Shown here: in pieces, positions 54,614-62,997 of the stretch
How the letters are laid out: each line of letters begins with the position of its first letter
How positions within the stretch are numbered: position 1 is the first letter of the stretch
Assembly: GCF_964033635.1 (NCBI RefSeq)
Contig: NZ_OZ035533.1
Span: 6,543,001-6,607,000, forward strand
From: Chitinophaga sp. MM2321
GTDB taxonomy: Bacteria; Bacteroidota; Bacteroidia; Chitinophagales; Chitinophagaceae
DNA length: 64,000 bases
Direction of reading: 5' to 3'
Position numbers and translations under genes: made by a program
Notes under the pieces: model-generated
What the model was told of the DNA's origin: nothing
Database searches by the model: none
What the model saw: the letters and a program-made list of their open reading frames with translations, nothing else

Positions 54614-55498
54614 TTAAATAAATGTTCTTGTTCCTGAAGAAGTATACGCTAAACGAAACTCTTTAGGGGTGCAATCTTTTTTCTTTTTGAAGATACGATT
54701 GAAATTGGAAATATTATTGAAGCCGCATTTATAGGCGATTTCATTTACGGTGTTGGTTGTTTCTATGAGCAAACGGGAAGCGTGTCCCAGCCTGATTTCT
54801 ATCAGGGTGTCTACAAATGTTTTGCCGATCTTGGCTTTAAAGAAACGACTGAAAGCCACATCTGTCATGGCGGCCAGTTTAGCGGCTTCATTCAGCGAAA
54901 TGTTTTTATCGAAATTGGCATTGAGATAGGTCATGATCTTTTCCACGCGGCGGCTGTTGTAGGAGATGGTTTCCAGGTTGCGGAAAGTGGAATCGGAAAG
55001 GATGCGCAGGTTGCGGCTGATAGACAAGTCATGCAGGATAGACATCAGCTCCAGTACAGAATCGAAGCCTTGTTTATGCGGTAGTTGTACGAGTCGTGGA
55101 AGGATTTGCTGTGTGGTTTCCTTTGAAAAAAGAATGCCGCGCAGGGAACGTTCAAACATGTTTTTAATGAAATGCATCTGATTGCGTTGCAGGAACTTTT
55201 CATCAAACAGGTCGCGGTGAAACTGAATAGTGATCTCTTTGATGATGCCGCCGTCATGTTTGTTGGTAAACCAGCCGTGTTGCAGATTGGGGCCTACCAG
55301 TACCAGCTCCAGCGCCTCAATATCTTCCATATGATCACCTATAATACGCTTCGCACCTTTGGCATGCTGGATGAAGTTCAACTCAAATTCTTCGTGATAG
55401 TGCAGGGGGAAATCAAACTCCGTTTTCTCTCTTGAAAATAAGGTGAAGCAATCACTTTGTGTAAGTGGTGTGATCTCTCTTAATAACTTGCTCTCCAT
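54614..55498 (-). CDS. AraC-family transcriptional regulator with cupin sensor domain
   Basis: A 294-residue regulator with an N-terminal cupin (PLHYHEEFELNFIQHAKGAKRIIGDHMEDIEALELVLVGPNLQHGW) and two C-terminal helix-turn-helix units (ISLNEAAKLAAMTDVAFSRFFKAKIG; NTVNEIAYKCGFNNISNFNRIFKKKKDCTPKEFR). Such proteins in Bacteroidota often sense sugars. It precedes the serine hydrolase gene by 16 bp and is separated from the GH130 gene by a 774-bp region that may contain its target promoter. Confidence 0.92.
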   Translation of the reverse strand: MESKLLREITPLTQSDCFTLFSREKTEFDFPLHYHEEFELNFIQHAKGAKRIIGDHMEDIEALELVLVGPNLQHGWFTNKHDGGIIKEITIQFHRDLFDEKFLQRNQMHFIKNMFERSLRGILFSKETTQQILPRLVQLPHKQGFDSVLELMSILHDLSISRNLRILSDSTFRNLETISYNSRRVEKIMTYLNANFDKNISLNEAAKLAAMTDVAFSRFFKAKIGKTFVDTLIEIRLGHASRLLIETTNTVNEIAYKCGFNNISNFNRIFKKKKDCTPKEFRLAYTSSGTRTFI

Positions 55499-56272
55499 GT
55501 AACGTGGTTTGTAATATAACGCGGAATTATTTTATGGTGGGTCTATCCTTCTTGTCTTAATCACTTGTAAAATAGCGGATTAGGCTAAATTATCAGTTCT
55601 TTAAACCCTTATAAGGGCTAAAATAACATTATAAATTTAAACTACCGGCATAATAATGTAAGGGTAGTTCAAAAGGCTTGTAATGCTTGTTCTATAAGGG
55701 TTCATGCGTTGTGTTCTCCCGCATTTATATATCGGTTGTATTTTTTTTGATTATCAAAGTATAATCAATAGATAATAAAGTATTACATACTTGTTTAAAT
55801 AAAGGGCACTTTTGTATAGAATAAGCCCACGTTATGCATCAGTGTCCATCGTCATGGATGCGTATCATTTCTTTGACTTATTTACCAGCTTACATCTGTC
55901 GTCGCAGGACAACGGAATCAGCAACTTGTAAAAGATGACAAGCGTCGGAAAAGCGTTTTACATCTTGTACAGGTGGGCGCAGTGGTTTGGATGCGCAGAC
56001 TATTGCTTCCACTGTTACGATACCTAAGTAACAGTGCCGGCAGGTGTAAGAGCTGGATTTTTCTTCTGTAAATACTATCGTGACCGGATTATTTTAATTT
56101 TTGCCAGAGATGGACCGTTTGCGTTTTTTCATTCCACTTATCCGTTTTATTACTTTTTGCCGGTAGCTTATCTGTTTGTGCGCAGGGGGGAAATGCCTTG
56201 CGACAAACAGGCTACCAAACTGGATCATGCCTGGTTTGGAAAAGAAGTGTTTGCTGCACACTTATATAGATA
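55499..56272. other. 774-bp intergenic region between AraC-type and GH130 genes
   Basis: The left half is AT-rich with short direct repeats near 55740-55800 and should contain the AraC promoter. The right half contains a possible gene remnant (56090-56273, listed separately). No exact TAnnTTTG box, RNA gene or strong hairpin was seen. Confidence 0.5.
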
Positions 56273-56273
56273 A
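56034..56273 (+). pseudogene. Possible remnant of a secreted protein gene
   Basis: One frame opens at 56034 and runs 79 codons, its stop overlapping the GH130 start (TAATG), which suggests former translational coupling. A second frame across 56110-56170 encodes a typical signal peptide (LSVLLLFAGSLSVCAQG) that soon ends. Together they look like a frameshifted, shortened secreted protein gene. Neither frame matches a family I know, and chance cannot be excluded. Confidence 0.25.
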
Positions 56274-57460
56274 TGATATTGAACAGTAGTTATATGAACT
56301 TCGAAAAGAGAAAAAAGGTATTGCAGCAGGCACACGAAGAGCTGGCAGAACGGCTTAATTTAATGGAAACACCGGGCAATGGTATTTACGACAGGTATAC
56401 TTATCCTGTACTAACGGCAGCGCATACACCCTTATGCTGGCGGTATGATTTCAGGCAGCAGCATAATCCTTTCCTGATGGAGCGTTTCGGTATCAACGGC
56501 ATATTTAATGCGGGCGCTATCCGGCTCAATGGCAAATATATGCTGGTAGCGCGGGTGGAAGGGGCCGACCGGAAATCGTTTTTTGCGGTGGCGGAGAGTG
56601 AAAATGGAATCGACAATTTCCGTTTTCATGAACGGCCTGTTACCATGCCGGAAACGGCGGACCCGGATACCAACATTTATGATATGCGGGTGGTACAGCA
56701 TGAAGATGGCTGGATCTATGGATTGTTTTGCACTGAACGGCGGGACCCTGCGGCCAGCGCGGCAGACCAGTCGGCCGCTGTGGCGCAATGCGGCATCGCC
56801 CGCACCCGCGACCTGGTAAAGTGGGAACGCCTGCCGGACCTGCAAACACCTTCCGCACAGCAGCGTAATGTGGTATTGCATCCTGAGTTTGTAAACGGCA
56901 AGTACGCTTTTTATACCCGTCCCCAAGATGGTTTTATCAACACCGGCAGCGGCGGCGGCATTGGGTTTGGACTGGCCGATTCCATGGAAGCAGCCGTAGT
57001 AAAAACGGAAAATGTAATCGATGGCAAAGTATATCATACCGTGTATGAAGCCAAGAATGGCCTGGGACCTGCGCCTGTTAAAACAGCCAAAGGTTGGTTG
57101 CATCTGGCGCATGGTGTGCGCAACACCGCTGCCGGCCTGCGTTACGTGCTGTACCTGTTTATGACCGACCTGCATGATATCACTAAAGTAATTTATAAAC
57201 CCGCGGGCTATTTTATGGCGCCGGAAGGAGATGAACGGGTAGGCGATGTATCCAATGTGCTTTTCAGCAATGGCTGGATTGCTGATGAAGACGGGCGGGT
57301 GTTTATTTACTATGCTTCTTCAGATACACGCATGCATGTTGCTACGACTACAATAGACCGCCTGGTTGACTATATTATTAACACCGCCCCTGATGGTGGG
57401 CGTTCTGCTACATCCGTACAGGAGATTAACAGGATTATAGGAAATAATAACACGTTGTGA
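56273..57460 (+). CDS. GH130 4-O-beta-D-mannosyl-D-glucose phosphorylase
   Basis: A 395-residue cytoplasmic inverting phosphorylase that splits mannosyl-glucose with phosphate to mannose-1-phosphate and glucose, the last step in degrading beta-mannans. GH130 subfamily 1 features are clear: the five-bladed propeller start ([20 protein letters not shown]), [32 protein letters not shown], the catalytic Asp in TNIYDMRVV (D137) and [24 protein letters not shown]. Translation may start at 56273 or at ATG 56294, which puts the Asp at 130, closer to the known enzyme from Bacteroides fragilis. No mannanase or transporter gene adjoins it here. Confidence 0.92.
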   Translation: MILNSSYMNFEKRKKVLQQAHEELAERLNLMETPGNGIYDRYTYPVLTAAHTPLCWRYDFRQQHNPFLMERFGINGIFNAGAIRLNGKYMLVARVEGADRKSFFAVAESENGIDNFRFHERPVTMPETADPDTNIYDMRVVQHEDGWIYGLFCTERRDPAASAADQSAAVAQCGIARTRDLVKWERLPDLQTPSAQQRNVVLHPEFVNGKYAFYTRPQDGFINTGSGGGIGFGLADSMEAAVVKTENVIDGKVYHTVYEAKNGLGPAPVKTAKGWLHLAHGVRNTAAGLRYVLYLFMTDLHDITKVIYKPAGYFMAPEGDERVGDVSNVLFSNGWIADEDGRVFIYYASSDTRMHVATTTIDRLVDYIINTAPDGGRSATSVQEINRIIGNNNTL

Positions 57461-57466
57461 ACCCGA

Positions 57467-57503
57467 AAAAGGATTGGTTCAAACCAATCCTTTTGACATT
57501 TTT
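57467..57503 (+). terminator. Intrinsic terminator of the GH130 gene
   Basis: AAAAGGATTGGTT (57467-57479) pairs with AACCAATCCTTTT (57482-57494); the tail is GACATTTTTTT. It starts seven bases after the GH130 stop codon. Confidence 0.9.
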
Positions 57504-57619
57504 TTACGCTCATTAACGGTCTGTTATAGTATGTACACTATACACGAACCGCCCTGTTTAAGCCACTTTCCCGCTAAAAATACTCACTAATAGGTATATG
57601 AAGGAATACTGCATTCATT

Positions 57620-57770
57620 TATCTTTGTTCCCTGATTTACAATAATCCGATACTATTTCATTTTATATAGCATTTGTCCACCCGGTATTTTTAATACTGT
57701 TCCGTAGACCAACATTTTTTTTACCCCCAAAAAAGGGTCTCATTCATCAGGAATGGGACCCTTCCTGTTT
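57620..57770 (+). ncRNA. Candidate noncoding unit (promoter-like box plus terminator)
   Basis: TATCTTTG (57620-57627) matches the TAnnTTTG -7 box but has no -33 partner. A strong terminator closes the unit: AGGGTCTCATTC (57734-57745) pairs with GAATGGGACCCT (57751-57762), one G-U pair, tail CCTGTTTTTTG. The predicted RNA is about 135 nt. No gene lies inside, and no RNA family is recognised. The terminator is convincing; the promoter is weak. Confidence 0.35.
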
Positions 57771-57776
57771 TTTGTA

Positions 57777-57784
57777 TACATTTG
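57777..57784 (+). promoter_or_regulatory. Bacteroidota-type -7 element for the LuxR-type gene
   Basis: TACATTTG matches TAnnTTTG, 65 bp before the start codon at 57849 and just after the preceding terminator. No clear -33 element. Confidence 0.5.
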
Positions 57785-57848
57785 TTCTTCGAGCGCATTA
57801 ATATCAGCCACTATTCAGATTATTTCCTATACATTTTTATAGCAGGAC

Positions 57849-58538
57849 ATGAGCATGTATTCCCTATTATCAGATCCCGTTGGGCTGGAGGGCAAATTAA
57901 AGGCCCTGCAAGCAATAGACGGAGAGTTACCGGCAGTTGTGATTGTAATGAATGTGGAGAAGGATTTTGTTGAGTATATGTCACCACGGGGCCTTGAGCA
58001 GCTTAATATTTCCCTGGACGCCCTGAAGGCAATGGGACACGGTTATTACGATACTTATTTCAATCCGCATGATGTGGCAGACTATCTGCCCAAAATAACT
58101 GCGATGCTGGGATCTCCCATTGATAAAGAAGTCATCGTTACTTTTTTTCAACAGGTGAGGTTATCACCTGAGCGCGATTGGGTTTGGCACCTGGGTACCA
58201 CCCGGGTATTTATGCGTAATGACGCGGGGATTCCTACCCATGTTATTACCTGTGCTGTTCCCATAGATCCTCTGCACCACGTTACCAGTAAGGTAAACAG
58301 GCTGTTGGAAGAGAATAATTTCCTTCGCCGCAACCAGCATATTTTTGCTTCCCTTACCAAAAGGGAGAAGGAAATTTTACGGTTGATGGCACTCGGATTA
58401 AGCGCCAGTGAAATTGCAGAAGAGGTACACATCTCCGAAAAAACAGCGGTAACACACCGTCGTAATATCAAAAGTAAAATCGGCGCGCAGTCGGGTTACG
58501 ATCTCACCAGTTTTGCACAGGCATTCGACCTGATTTGA
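57849..58538 (+). CDS. LuxR-type regulator with N-terminal PAS-like domain
   Basis: A 229-residue regulator. The N-terminal 140 residues look like a PAS-type sensor (VIVMNVEKDFVEYMSPRGLEQL; DWVWHLGTTRVFMRNDAGIPTHVITCAVPID). The C-terminus is a LuxR helix-turn-helix (LTKREKEILRLMALGLSASEIAEEVHISEKTAVTHRRNIKSKIG). Such proteins are frequent in Chitinophagaceae. It probably acts with the AraC-type gene that follows. The ATG at 57849 is followed two codons later by another ATG. Confidence 0.88.
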   Translation: MSMYSLLSDPVGLEGKLKALQAIDGELPAVVIVMNVEKDFVEYMSPRGLEQLNISLDALKAMGHGYYDTYFNPHDVADYLPKITAMLGSPIDKEVIVTFFQQVRLSPERDWVWHLGTTRVFMRNDAGIPTHVITCAVPIDPLHHVTSKVNRLLEENNFLRRNQHIFASLTKREKEILRLMALGLSASEIAEEVHISEKTAVTHRRNIKSKIGAQSGYDLTSFAQAFDLI

Positions 58539-58577
58539 TGCCCCCTTGTGCTGTTTTATCAGCATACGCATGTATCT

Positions 58578-58602
58578 TTATACCAACTGAAAAGTGGTAT
58601 AA
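58578..58602. promoter_or_regulatory. Inverted repeat at the start of the AraC-type gene
   Basis: TTATACCAACT (58578-58588) and AGTGGTATAA (58593-58602) pair with one bulged base. It ends one base before the preferred ATG at 58604. It may be an operator or an RNA hairpin covering the start codon. Confidence 0.45.
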
Positions 58603-58603
58603 A

Positions 58604-59506
58604 ATGGATGAACATAAAAGCCTGGTATATCATAATGGAACAATGGATTCTTCCGTCTGGTATTGTGATGATATCAAGATAGGACACGCTATATCCAGGT
58701 TCAACGAATTGTTTAGTTTCCCGGCCAGCAGTCCTACAGACGTTGTCCGGCTGCACTTTGGATTAAAGGGAGATTATATTTTTACGTATAAGCAGCTTAA
58801 CCGGTCATTTGATCTTATTGGCGGACATCACAACATCATGTACTCGAATGGGTTTGATATTGTGATCGAGAATAAAACGCTGGAAGTGGAAACGTTCGGT
58901 ATCCAGTTTCCGAAAGCACTTTTTATCAACTTCACGCAAAACGCCAACGATCAGCTGAAGCGGTTCTCCGAGCATATTATCAACGACACGCCCGCTATCC
59001 TTTCTGAAAAATGGGGCGCCGTGGACACGGCCATCCACCAGGTAATTTTGCAGATCATCCATTGCAAATATGCCGGTGATTTCAAGAAATTATTCCTGCT
59101 TTCCAAAAGTATAGAACTGCTGGTCATATCAGCAGAATCCTGTCAGGCAGCAGCCAGTAAGGAAGATCATTTCCTGAAGAATAAAACGGATAAGGAAAAG
59201 ATCATGGCTGTCAGGGATCTGCTGAACGAAAGATTGGACTGCCCTCCCAGCCTCTCTGAAATTGCCAGGACCGTAGGTCTGAATGAGTATAAACTTAAAC
59301 GCGGATTTAAAGAGAAATTCAATAACACTGTTTTTGGTTATCTCACAGACCAGCGGTTACAACTGGCGCACCAGTACCTGCGCGATACAGAAAAAACGGC
59401 CGCCGAAATATCCTTTGAGCTGGGCTATGCCACGCCGCAGCATTTCAATAATGCGTTTAAGAAGAAATTCGGTTTCACACCCTTTTCTGTTAGAAATAAT
59501 CCGTAA
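58604..59506 (+). CDS. AraC-family transcriptional regulator
   Basis: A protein of 300 residues if it starts at ATG 58604. The C-terminal AraC domain holds two helix-turn-helix units (CPPSLSEIARTVGLNEYKLKRGFKEKFN; KTAAEISFELGYATPQHFNNAFKKKFGFTPFSVR), like PchR/YesN-type regulators. The N-terminal 190 residues carry no recognised sensor domain. An ATG at 58538 overlaps the stop of the LuxR-type gene (TGATG) and would add 22 residues; the overlap suggests coupling, but the extension is not like family members. Confidence 0.88.
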   Translation: MDEHKSLVYHNGTMDSSVWYCDDIKIGHAISRFNELFSFPASSPTDVVRLHFGLKGDYIFTYKQLNRSFDLIGGHHNIMYSNGFDIVIENKTLEVETFGIQFPKALFINFTQNANDQLKRFSEHIINDTPAILSEKWGAVDTAIHQVILQIIHCKYAGDFKKLFLLSKSIELLVISAESCQAAASKEDHFLKNKTDKEKIMAVRDLLNERLDCPPSLSEIARTVGLNEYKLKRGFKEKFNNTVFGYLTDQRLQLAHQYLRDTEKTAAEISFELGYATPQHFNNAFKKKFGFTPFSVRNNP

Positions 59507-59592
59507 AGCGCAATCCGGTTGATGCCGCATCACCTATTTTTGTGCCGTAACCCGGTAAGGGAAGACATCTATCTTACTTAAAATATCAAAAA

Positions 59593-60045
59593 ATGAGCAC
59601 CCCGTTATTTGTAAAAAGCAGTATCACTATTCATGCACCGGCTTCTAAAGTCTGGGATGCTTTGGTAAATCCGGAACAGACAAAGAAGTATATGTTCGGA
59701 TGCGAAACCGTATCTGACTGGAAAAAGGGCAGCACCCTGCTCTGGAAACTGATGCATGAAGGGAAGGAACTGGTAGCCGTAAAAGGCACCATCGAAGCAA
59801 TCACACCAAACAAGCTGTTGGTATATACCACCATCGATCCCAATTCGGCTATTGACGACACTTCTGAAAACTACCTGCACGTAACCTATGATTTATCGGA
59901 GGAGAACGGGCACACTATTTTAAATGTCAGCCAGGGCGACTATACCCGCGTTGCGGAAGGAGAAAAAAGGTACCGGGAAGCCGTTGATGGCGGTGGCTGG
60001 GACCCGATACTGGTGAAGATTAAAGCATTGGTAGACCAGGATTAG
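59593..60045 (+). CDS. SRPBCC (AHSA1/START-like) domain protein
   Basis: A 150-residue protein made of one SRPBCC ligand-binding fold of the AHSA1 group (FVKSSITIHAPASKVWDALVNPEQTKKYMFGCETVSDWKKGSTLLWK; GGGWDPILVKIKALVDQD). These proteins bind hydrophobic ligands; no specific role is known. The last four codons lie inside the left arm of a 60-bp inverted repeat. The GGGW near the C-terminus is the usual ...GW..IL..LK motif. Confidence 0.88.
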   Translation: MSTPLFVKSSITIHAPASKVWDALVNPEQTKKYMFGCETVSDWKKGSTLLWKLMHEGKELVAVKGTIEAITPNKLLVYTTIDPNSAIDDTSENYLHVTYDLSEENGHTILNVSQGDYTRVAEGEKRYREAVDGGGWDPILVKIKALVDQD

Positions 60046-60193
60046 ATAGATTAGCGGGATTTGCAGGATGGGTGCACAAGATTGAAGCGAAGATGAACTG
60101 AGCGGATAATGTAATGTCATTCGTTTCAATCTTCTTCGCTTCAATCTTGTGCACCCATCCTGCAAATCCCGCTAATCTATCTAATCCTGGTCT
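60033..60193. repeat. Long perfect inverted repeat between convergent genes (family B)
   Basis: Arms 60033-60092 and 60134-60193 are 60 bp and exactly complementary, with a 41-nt spacer. The left arm includes the last four codons and stop of the SRPBCC gene; the right arm ends on the last base of the symporter stop codon. The sequence differs from family A, but both have a similar word at the arm/loop border (AGCGAAGAT). A half-like copy lies at 7451-7495. Confidence 0.95.
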
Positions 60194-61824
60194 TACCAGA
60201 ATACAGTATACAACGCCGTTAATATACCAATGATAATAATAGACCCCACTACAAACCCAGGGTTTGTACGGAACATGGAAGTATCTACTTCTATAATATG
60301 GTCATCATCTTTTTTGAATGGTTTGCTTAAGCTCATAATGATCATTATTATTACGATCAGCACAAAGGTGATGGACATCCTGTCGAGGAAAGGATAGTCC
60401 GGGAAGGCGCCATTGGTCCATACAGGCAGGAATTTCAGGATCGTTGAAAGAGGAATGGTAAGTAAGGCACCTGTGAGTGCGGCGGCGGCTGTGGTGCGTT
60501 TCCAGAAGAATCCCAGCAGGAAGATAGCCAGTACCCCCGGAGAGATAAAGCCCACATACTCCTGGATGAACTGGTAAGCCTGGTCGAGTGATCGCAGTGA
60601 AGGCGTTACGATGGCTGCCAAAAGCATGGAAACAATAACGGCCCATCTCCCCACGTGGACCAGCTGCTGTTCTGATGCGTCTTTATTAAAAAATTTCCGG
60701 TAGATATCGAGTGAGAAGATCGTGGAGATGCTATTGGCCTTTCCAGCCAGCGATGCCACGATAGCAGCGGTGAGTGCTGCAAATGCCACTCCTTTTAAGC
60801 CGGCAGGCAGCAGGTTCATCAGGGTGGGATAGGCATGATCGGGTTTGATCACACCCGAAGCATCTGTCATTTCCTGTTGGAACATGCCGTTGTTGTGCAA
60901 CACATACATCACGATACCGGGTAATACTGCTATTACAGGAACCAGCAACTTCAGGAAGGCGGCAAACAGGATACCCCGGCGTGCTGTTTTGAGATCGGCT
61001 CCCAGCGCCCGTTGTGTGATATATTGGTTGCATCCCCAGTAAGCCAGGTTATTGATCCACATACCTCCTATCAGCACGGATAGTCCGGGCAGGTCTTTAT
61101 AATAAGGATTGCTTTTGTCAAAGATCATATGGAAGTGACTGGGCGCTTCTTTCCGCAACACGGATAATCCTTTCAGGATATTGCCATCATACCCGAATTT
61201 TTCTGATAATAATGACAGGGCGAGATAAGTGGTGACGAGTCCGCCGATGATGAGCACCAGCACCTGTACCACGTCTGTATAACCGATTACCTTCATGCCT
61301 CCCAGTGTTACCACTACGGAGAATACGCACAGTCCCACAATACACCATTCAAAAGGAATGGTGGAAATAGATGCAATGGCCAGGGCGCCCAGGTAAATAA
61401 TAGAAGTAAGATTTACAAAAACATATACCAGCAGCCAGAACACCGCCATTACGGTACTAACCTTGTCGTTATACCTTTTCGCCAGGAACTGCGGCATGGT
61501 ATAGATCTTGTTTTTCAGGTATACCGGGATAAAAAATATGGCAACGATAATCAAGGTAGCTGCCGCCATCCATTCATAGGTGGAGATGGCGAGCCCCAAA
61601 GCAAAGCCGGAGCCGGACATTCCTATAAAGTGTTCTGCAGAAATATTGGAAGCAATCAGTGAAGCGCCAATGGCCCACCACGTGAGCGAACCTTCTGCCA
61701 GGAAGAAATCTTTTGAACTGGCAGCTGCTGATTTCTTTTTATGGTAAACATAATATCCGTAGGCAGCAATGGCGATAAAATAGATGAAAAAGACGATGTA
61801 ATCAGCTAATTGCAGCTTATTCAT
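60193..61824 (-). CDS. Sodium:solute symporter (SSS family), probable inositol transporter
   Basis: A 543-residue inner membrane carrier with 13 or 14 membrane segments of the LeuT fold. SSS motifs: FFLAEGSLTWWAIGASLIASNISAEHFIGMSGSGFALG, the GG(x)KVIGYTDVVQVLVLIIGG stretch and AALTAAIVASLAGKANSISTIFSLDIYRKF. It resembles sugar and myo-inositol symporters. It lies 126 bp downstream of the inositol oxygenase gene on the same strand, which makes inositol the likely substrate; that is inference. Confidence 0.9.
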   Translation of the reverse strand: MNKLQLADYIVFFIYFIAIAAYGYYVYHKKKSAAASSKDFFLAEGSLTWWAIGASLIASNISAEHFIGMSGSGFALGLAISTYEWMAAATLIIVAIFFIPVYLKNKIYTMPQFLAKRYNDKVSTVMAVFWLLVYVFVNLTSIIYLGALAIASISTIPFEWCIVGLCVFSVVVTLGGMKVIGYTDVVQVLVLIIGGLVTTYLALSLLSEKFGYDGNILKGLSVLRKEAPSHFHMIFDKSNPYYKDLPGLSVLIGGMWINNLAYWGCNQYITQRALGADLKTARRGILFAAFLKLLVPVIAVLPGIVMYVLHNNGMFQQEMTDASGVIKPDHAYPTLMNLLPAGLKGVAFAALTAAIVASLAGKANSISTIFSLDIYRKFFNKDASEQQLVHVGRWAVIVSMLLAAIVTPSLRSLDQAYQFIQEYVGFISPGVLAIFLLGFFWKRTTAAAALTGALLTIPLSTILKFLPVWTNGAFPDYPFLDRMSITFVLIVIIMIIMSLSKPFKKDDDHIIEVDTSMFRTNPGFVVGSIIIIGILTALYTVFW

Positions 61825-61888
61825 GTGGTGGATGTAAGTTGGATAACGTGGTTGATATTCGTATCTATAAGGTACACTTTTTTCCGTG

Positions 61889-61904
61889 GCCCCCCAAGGG
61901 GGGC
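61889..61904. repeat. GC-rich palindrome between inositol oxygenase and symporter genes
   Basis: GCCCCCC and GGGGGGC separated by AA, within a wider CCGT...ACGG frame. It may form a hairpin in the bicistronic transcript, reducing read-through or stabilising the upstream part. The tail is not U-rich in either direction. Confidence 0.5.
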
Positions 61905-61950
61905 TTATACGGATCTGTTCATCAGCAATAAAAATATGGCTTCCGGATAG

Positions 61951-62841
61951 TTAGAACTTTAAGGTACCAGGCAAATATTTGGCAACAAGGTCTTCGTAAT
62001 AAGGACGCAGTTTGGTCCAATCCGGTGGTTCCGGATTTTTTGAGTACAGATCGTATGGGTTAAATAGTTTTACCCATTTCAACATGTCCCGGTCGTGGTC
62101 ATCCAGCAGGTAATCGTAAGCTCCTTCGCGGTGCCAGGCATAAAAAGAGTGATACCGCAGCATGTAGAGTCCTGATTCCGGTAAATGGTCTTTCATCATC
62201 TGGTACACGTATTCATCGTGTCCCCAGGAAAGGTTTACATTCCGCAAACCGCAATTGGGTTTGTAGATACCGGTACCTGTTTGATAGGCTGGATTGTTAT
62301 AGTCGGGATTGTTTTTGAAATATTCTGGATATACAATTTTATCTGAATAGGGGCATCCCACGGGGAAAGTGTCGCCCACCACCGCCCATTGGGCTTCTCC
62401 GAACAAGCACAGTACCTTGCCCATGTCATGCATCAGACCGGTGAGCACCATCCAGTCGGGATGTCCGTCTGCGCGGATAGCTTCGGCTGTTTGTAACAGG
62501 TGTTGGAATTGATCCAGGTCTGTATCGGGATCGGAATCATCTACCAGCTGATTGAGGAAATTAAAAGCCTCCCATACCGGCATTTCTTTCCTGTTGAACG
62601 ACAGGAATTCGGCTCTCTTTTGTTGTACAAAATCGTATGTCTGGTAGGTATGGTTCAGCCGGTAAAACTCGCGGACAGTATCTCTTTCCGGGTTATCATA
62701 ATTCCGGTATTCGTCGGTAGCTTTGGATGTAGCAATACTTTCAGGTGTTGGATAACGCTGTAGTACGGCGTCTTCCCACTCATCGAGACTTGTTAACGGA
62801 TTTACTTCTTTATCCGTAAATGTATTTGGAACAGTACCCAT
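61951..62841 (-). CDS. myo-Inositol oxygenase
   Basis: A 296-residue di-iron dioxygenase of the HD fold that cleaves myo-inositol to D-glucuronate. Similarity to the animal enzyme runs almost end to end (HTYQTYDFVQQKRAEF; QWAVVGDTFPVGC; NVNLSWGHDEYVYQMMK; NPYDLYSKNPEPPDWTKLRPYYEDLVAKYLPG). Iron ligands are H114, H138, D139, H208, H231 and D264. This enzyme is well known in eukaryotes and less common in bacteria, where the inositol dehydrogenase route prevails. No idh-type inositol genes appear in the window. A LacI gene stands divergently 157 bp away. Confidence 0.95.
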   Translation of the reverse strand: MGTVPNTFTDKEVNPLTSLDEWEDAVLQRYPTPESIATSKATDEYRNYDNPERDTVREFYRLNHTYQTYDFVQQKRAEFLSFNRKEMPVWEAFNFLNQLVDDSDPDTDLDQFQHLLQTAEAIRADGHPDWMVLTGLMHDMGKVLCLFGEAQWAVVGDTFPVGCPYSDKIVYPEYFKNNPDYNNPAYQTGTGIYKPNCGLRNVNLSWGHDEYVYQMMKDHLPESGLYMLRYHSFYAWHREGAYDYLLDDHDRDMLKWVKLFNPYDLYSKNPEPPDWTKLRPYYEDLVAKYLPGTLKF

Positions 62842-62912
62842 GGCAAGCTATTTAGTAGTTGACTTAAATTTCGGCTATTTTGAAGGATTTTTTGCATATT
62901 GGCAGCGATTTA

Positions 62913-62934
62913 TTTACGAAACCGGTTTCGTAAA
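62913..62934. promoter_or_regulatory. Perfect 22-bp palindromic LacI-type operator
   Basis: The half-site TTTACGAAACC is followed directly by its exact reverse complement. The central AAACCGGTTT has the CG centre typical of LacI-family operators. It lies 72 bp upstream of the inositol oxygenase start and 64 bp upstream of the lacI start, placed to control both promoters. Confidence 0.88.
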
Positions 62935-62997
62935 CAGGCAGATTAGCAATCGGAAAACATCTCTTTAAAAAAATGACGGATACAGATTAGCCGACCC

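Noticed and set aside
56432..57175. 247-codon reading frame antisense to the GH130 gene
   Set aside because: It lies wholly within a clear GH130 gene and shows no domain of its own.
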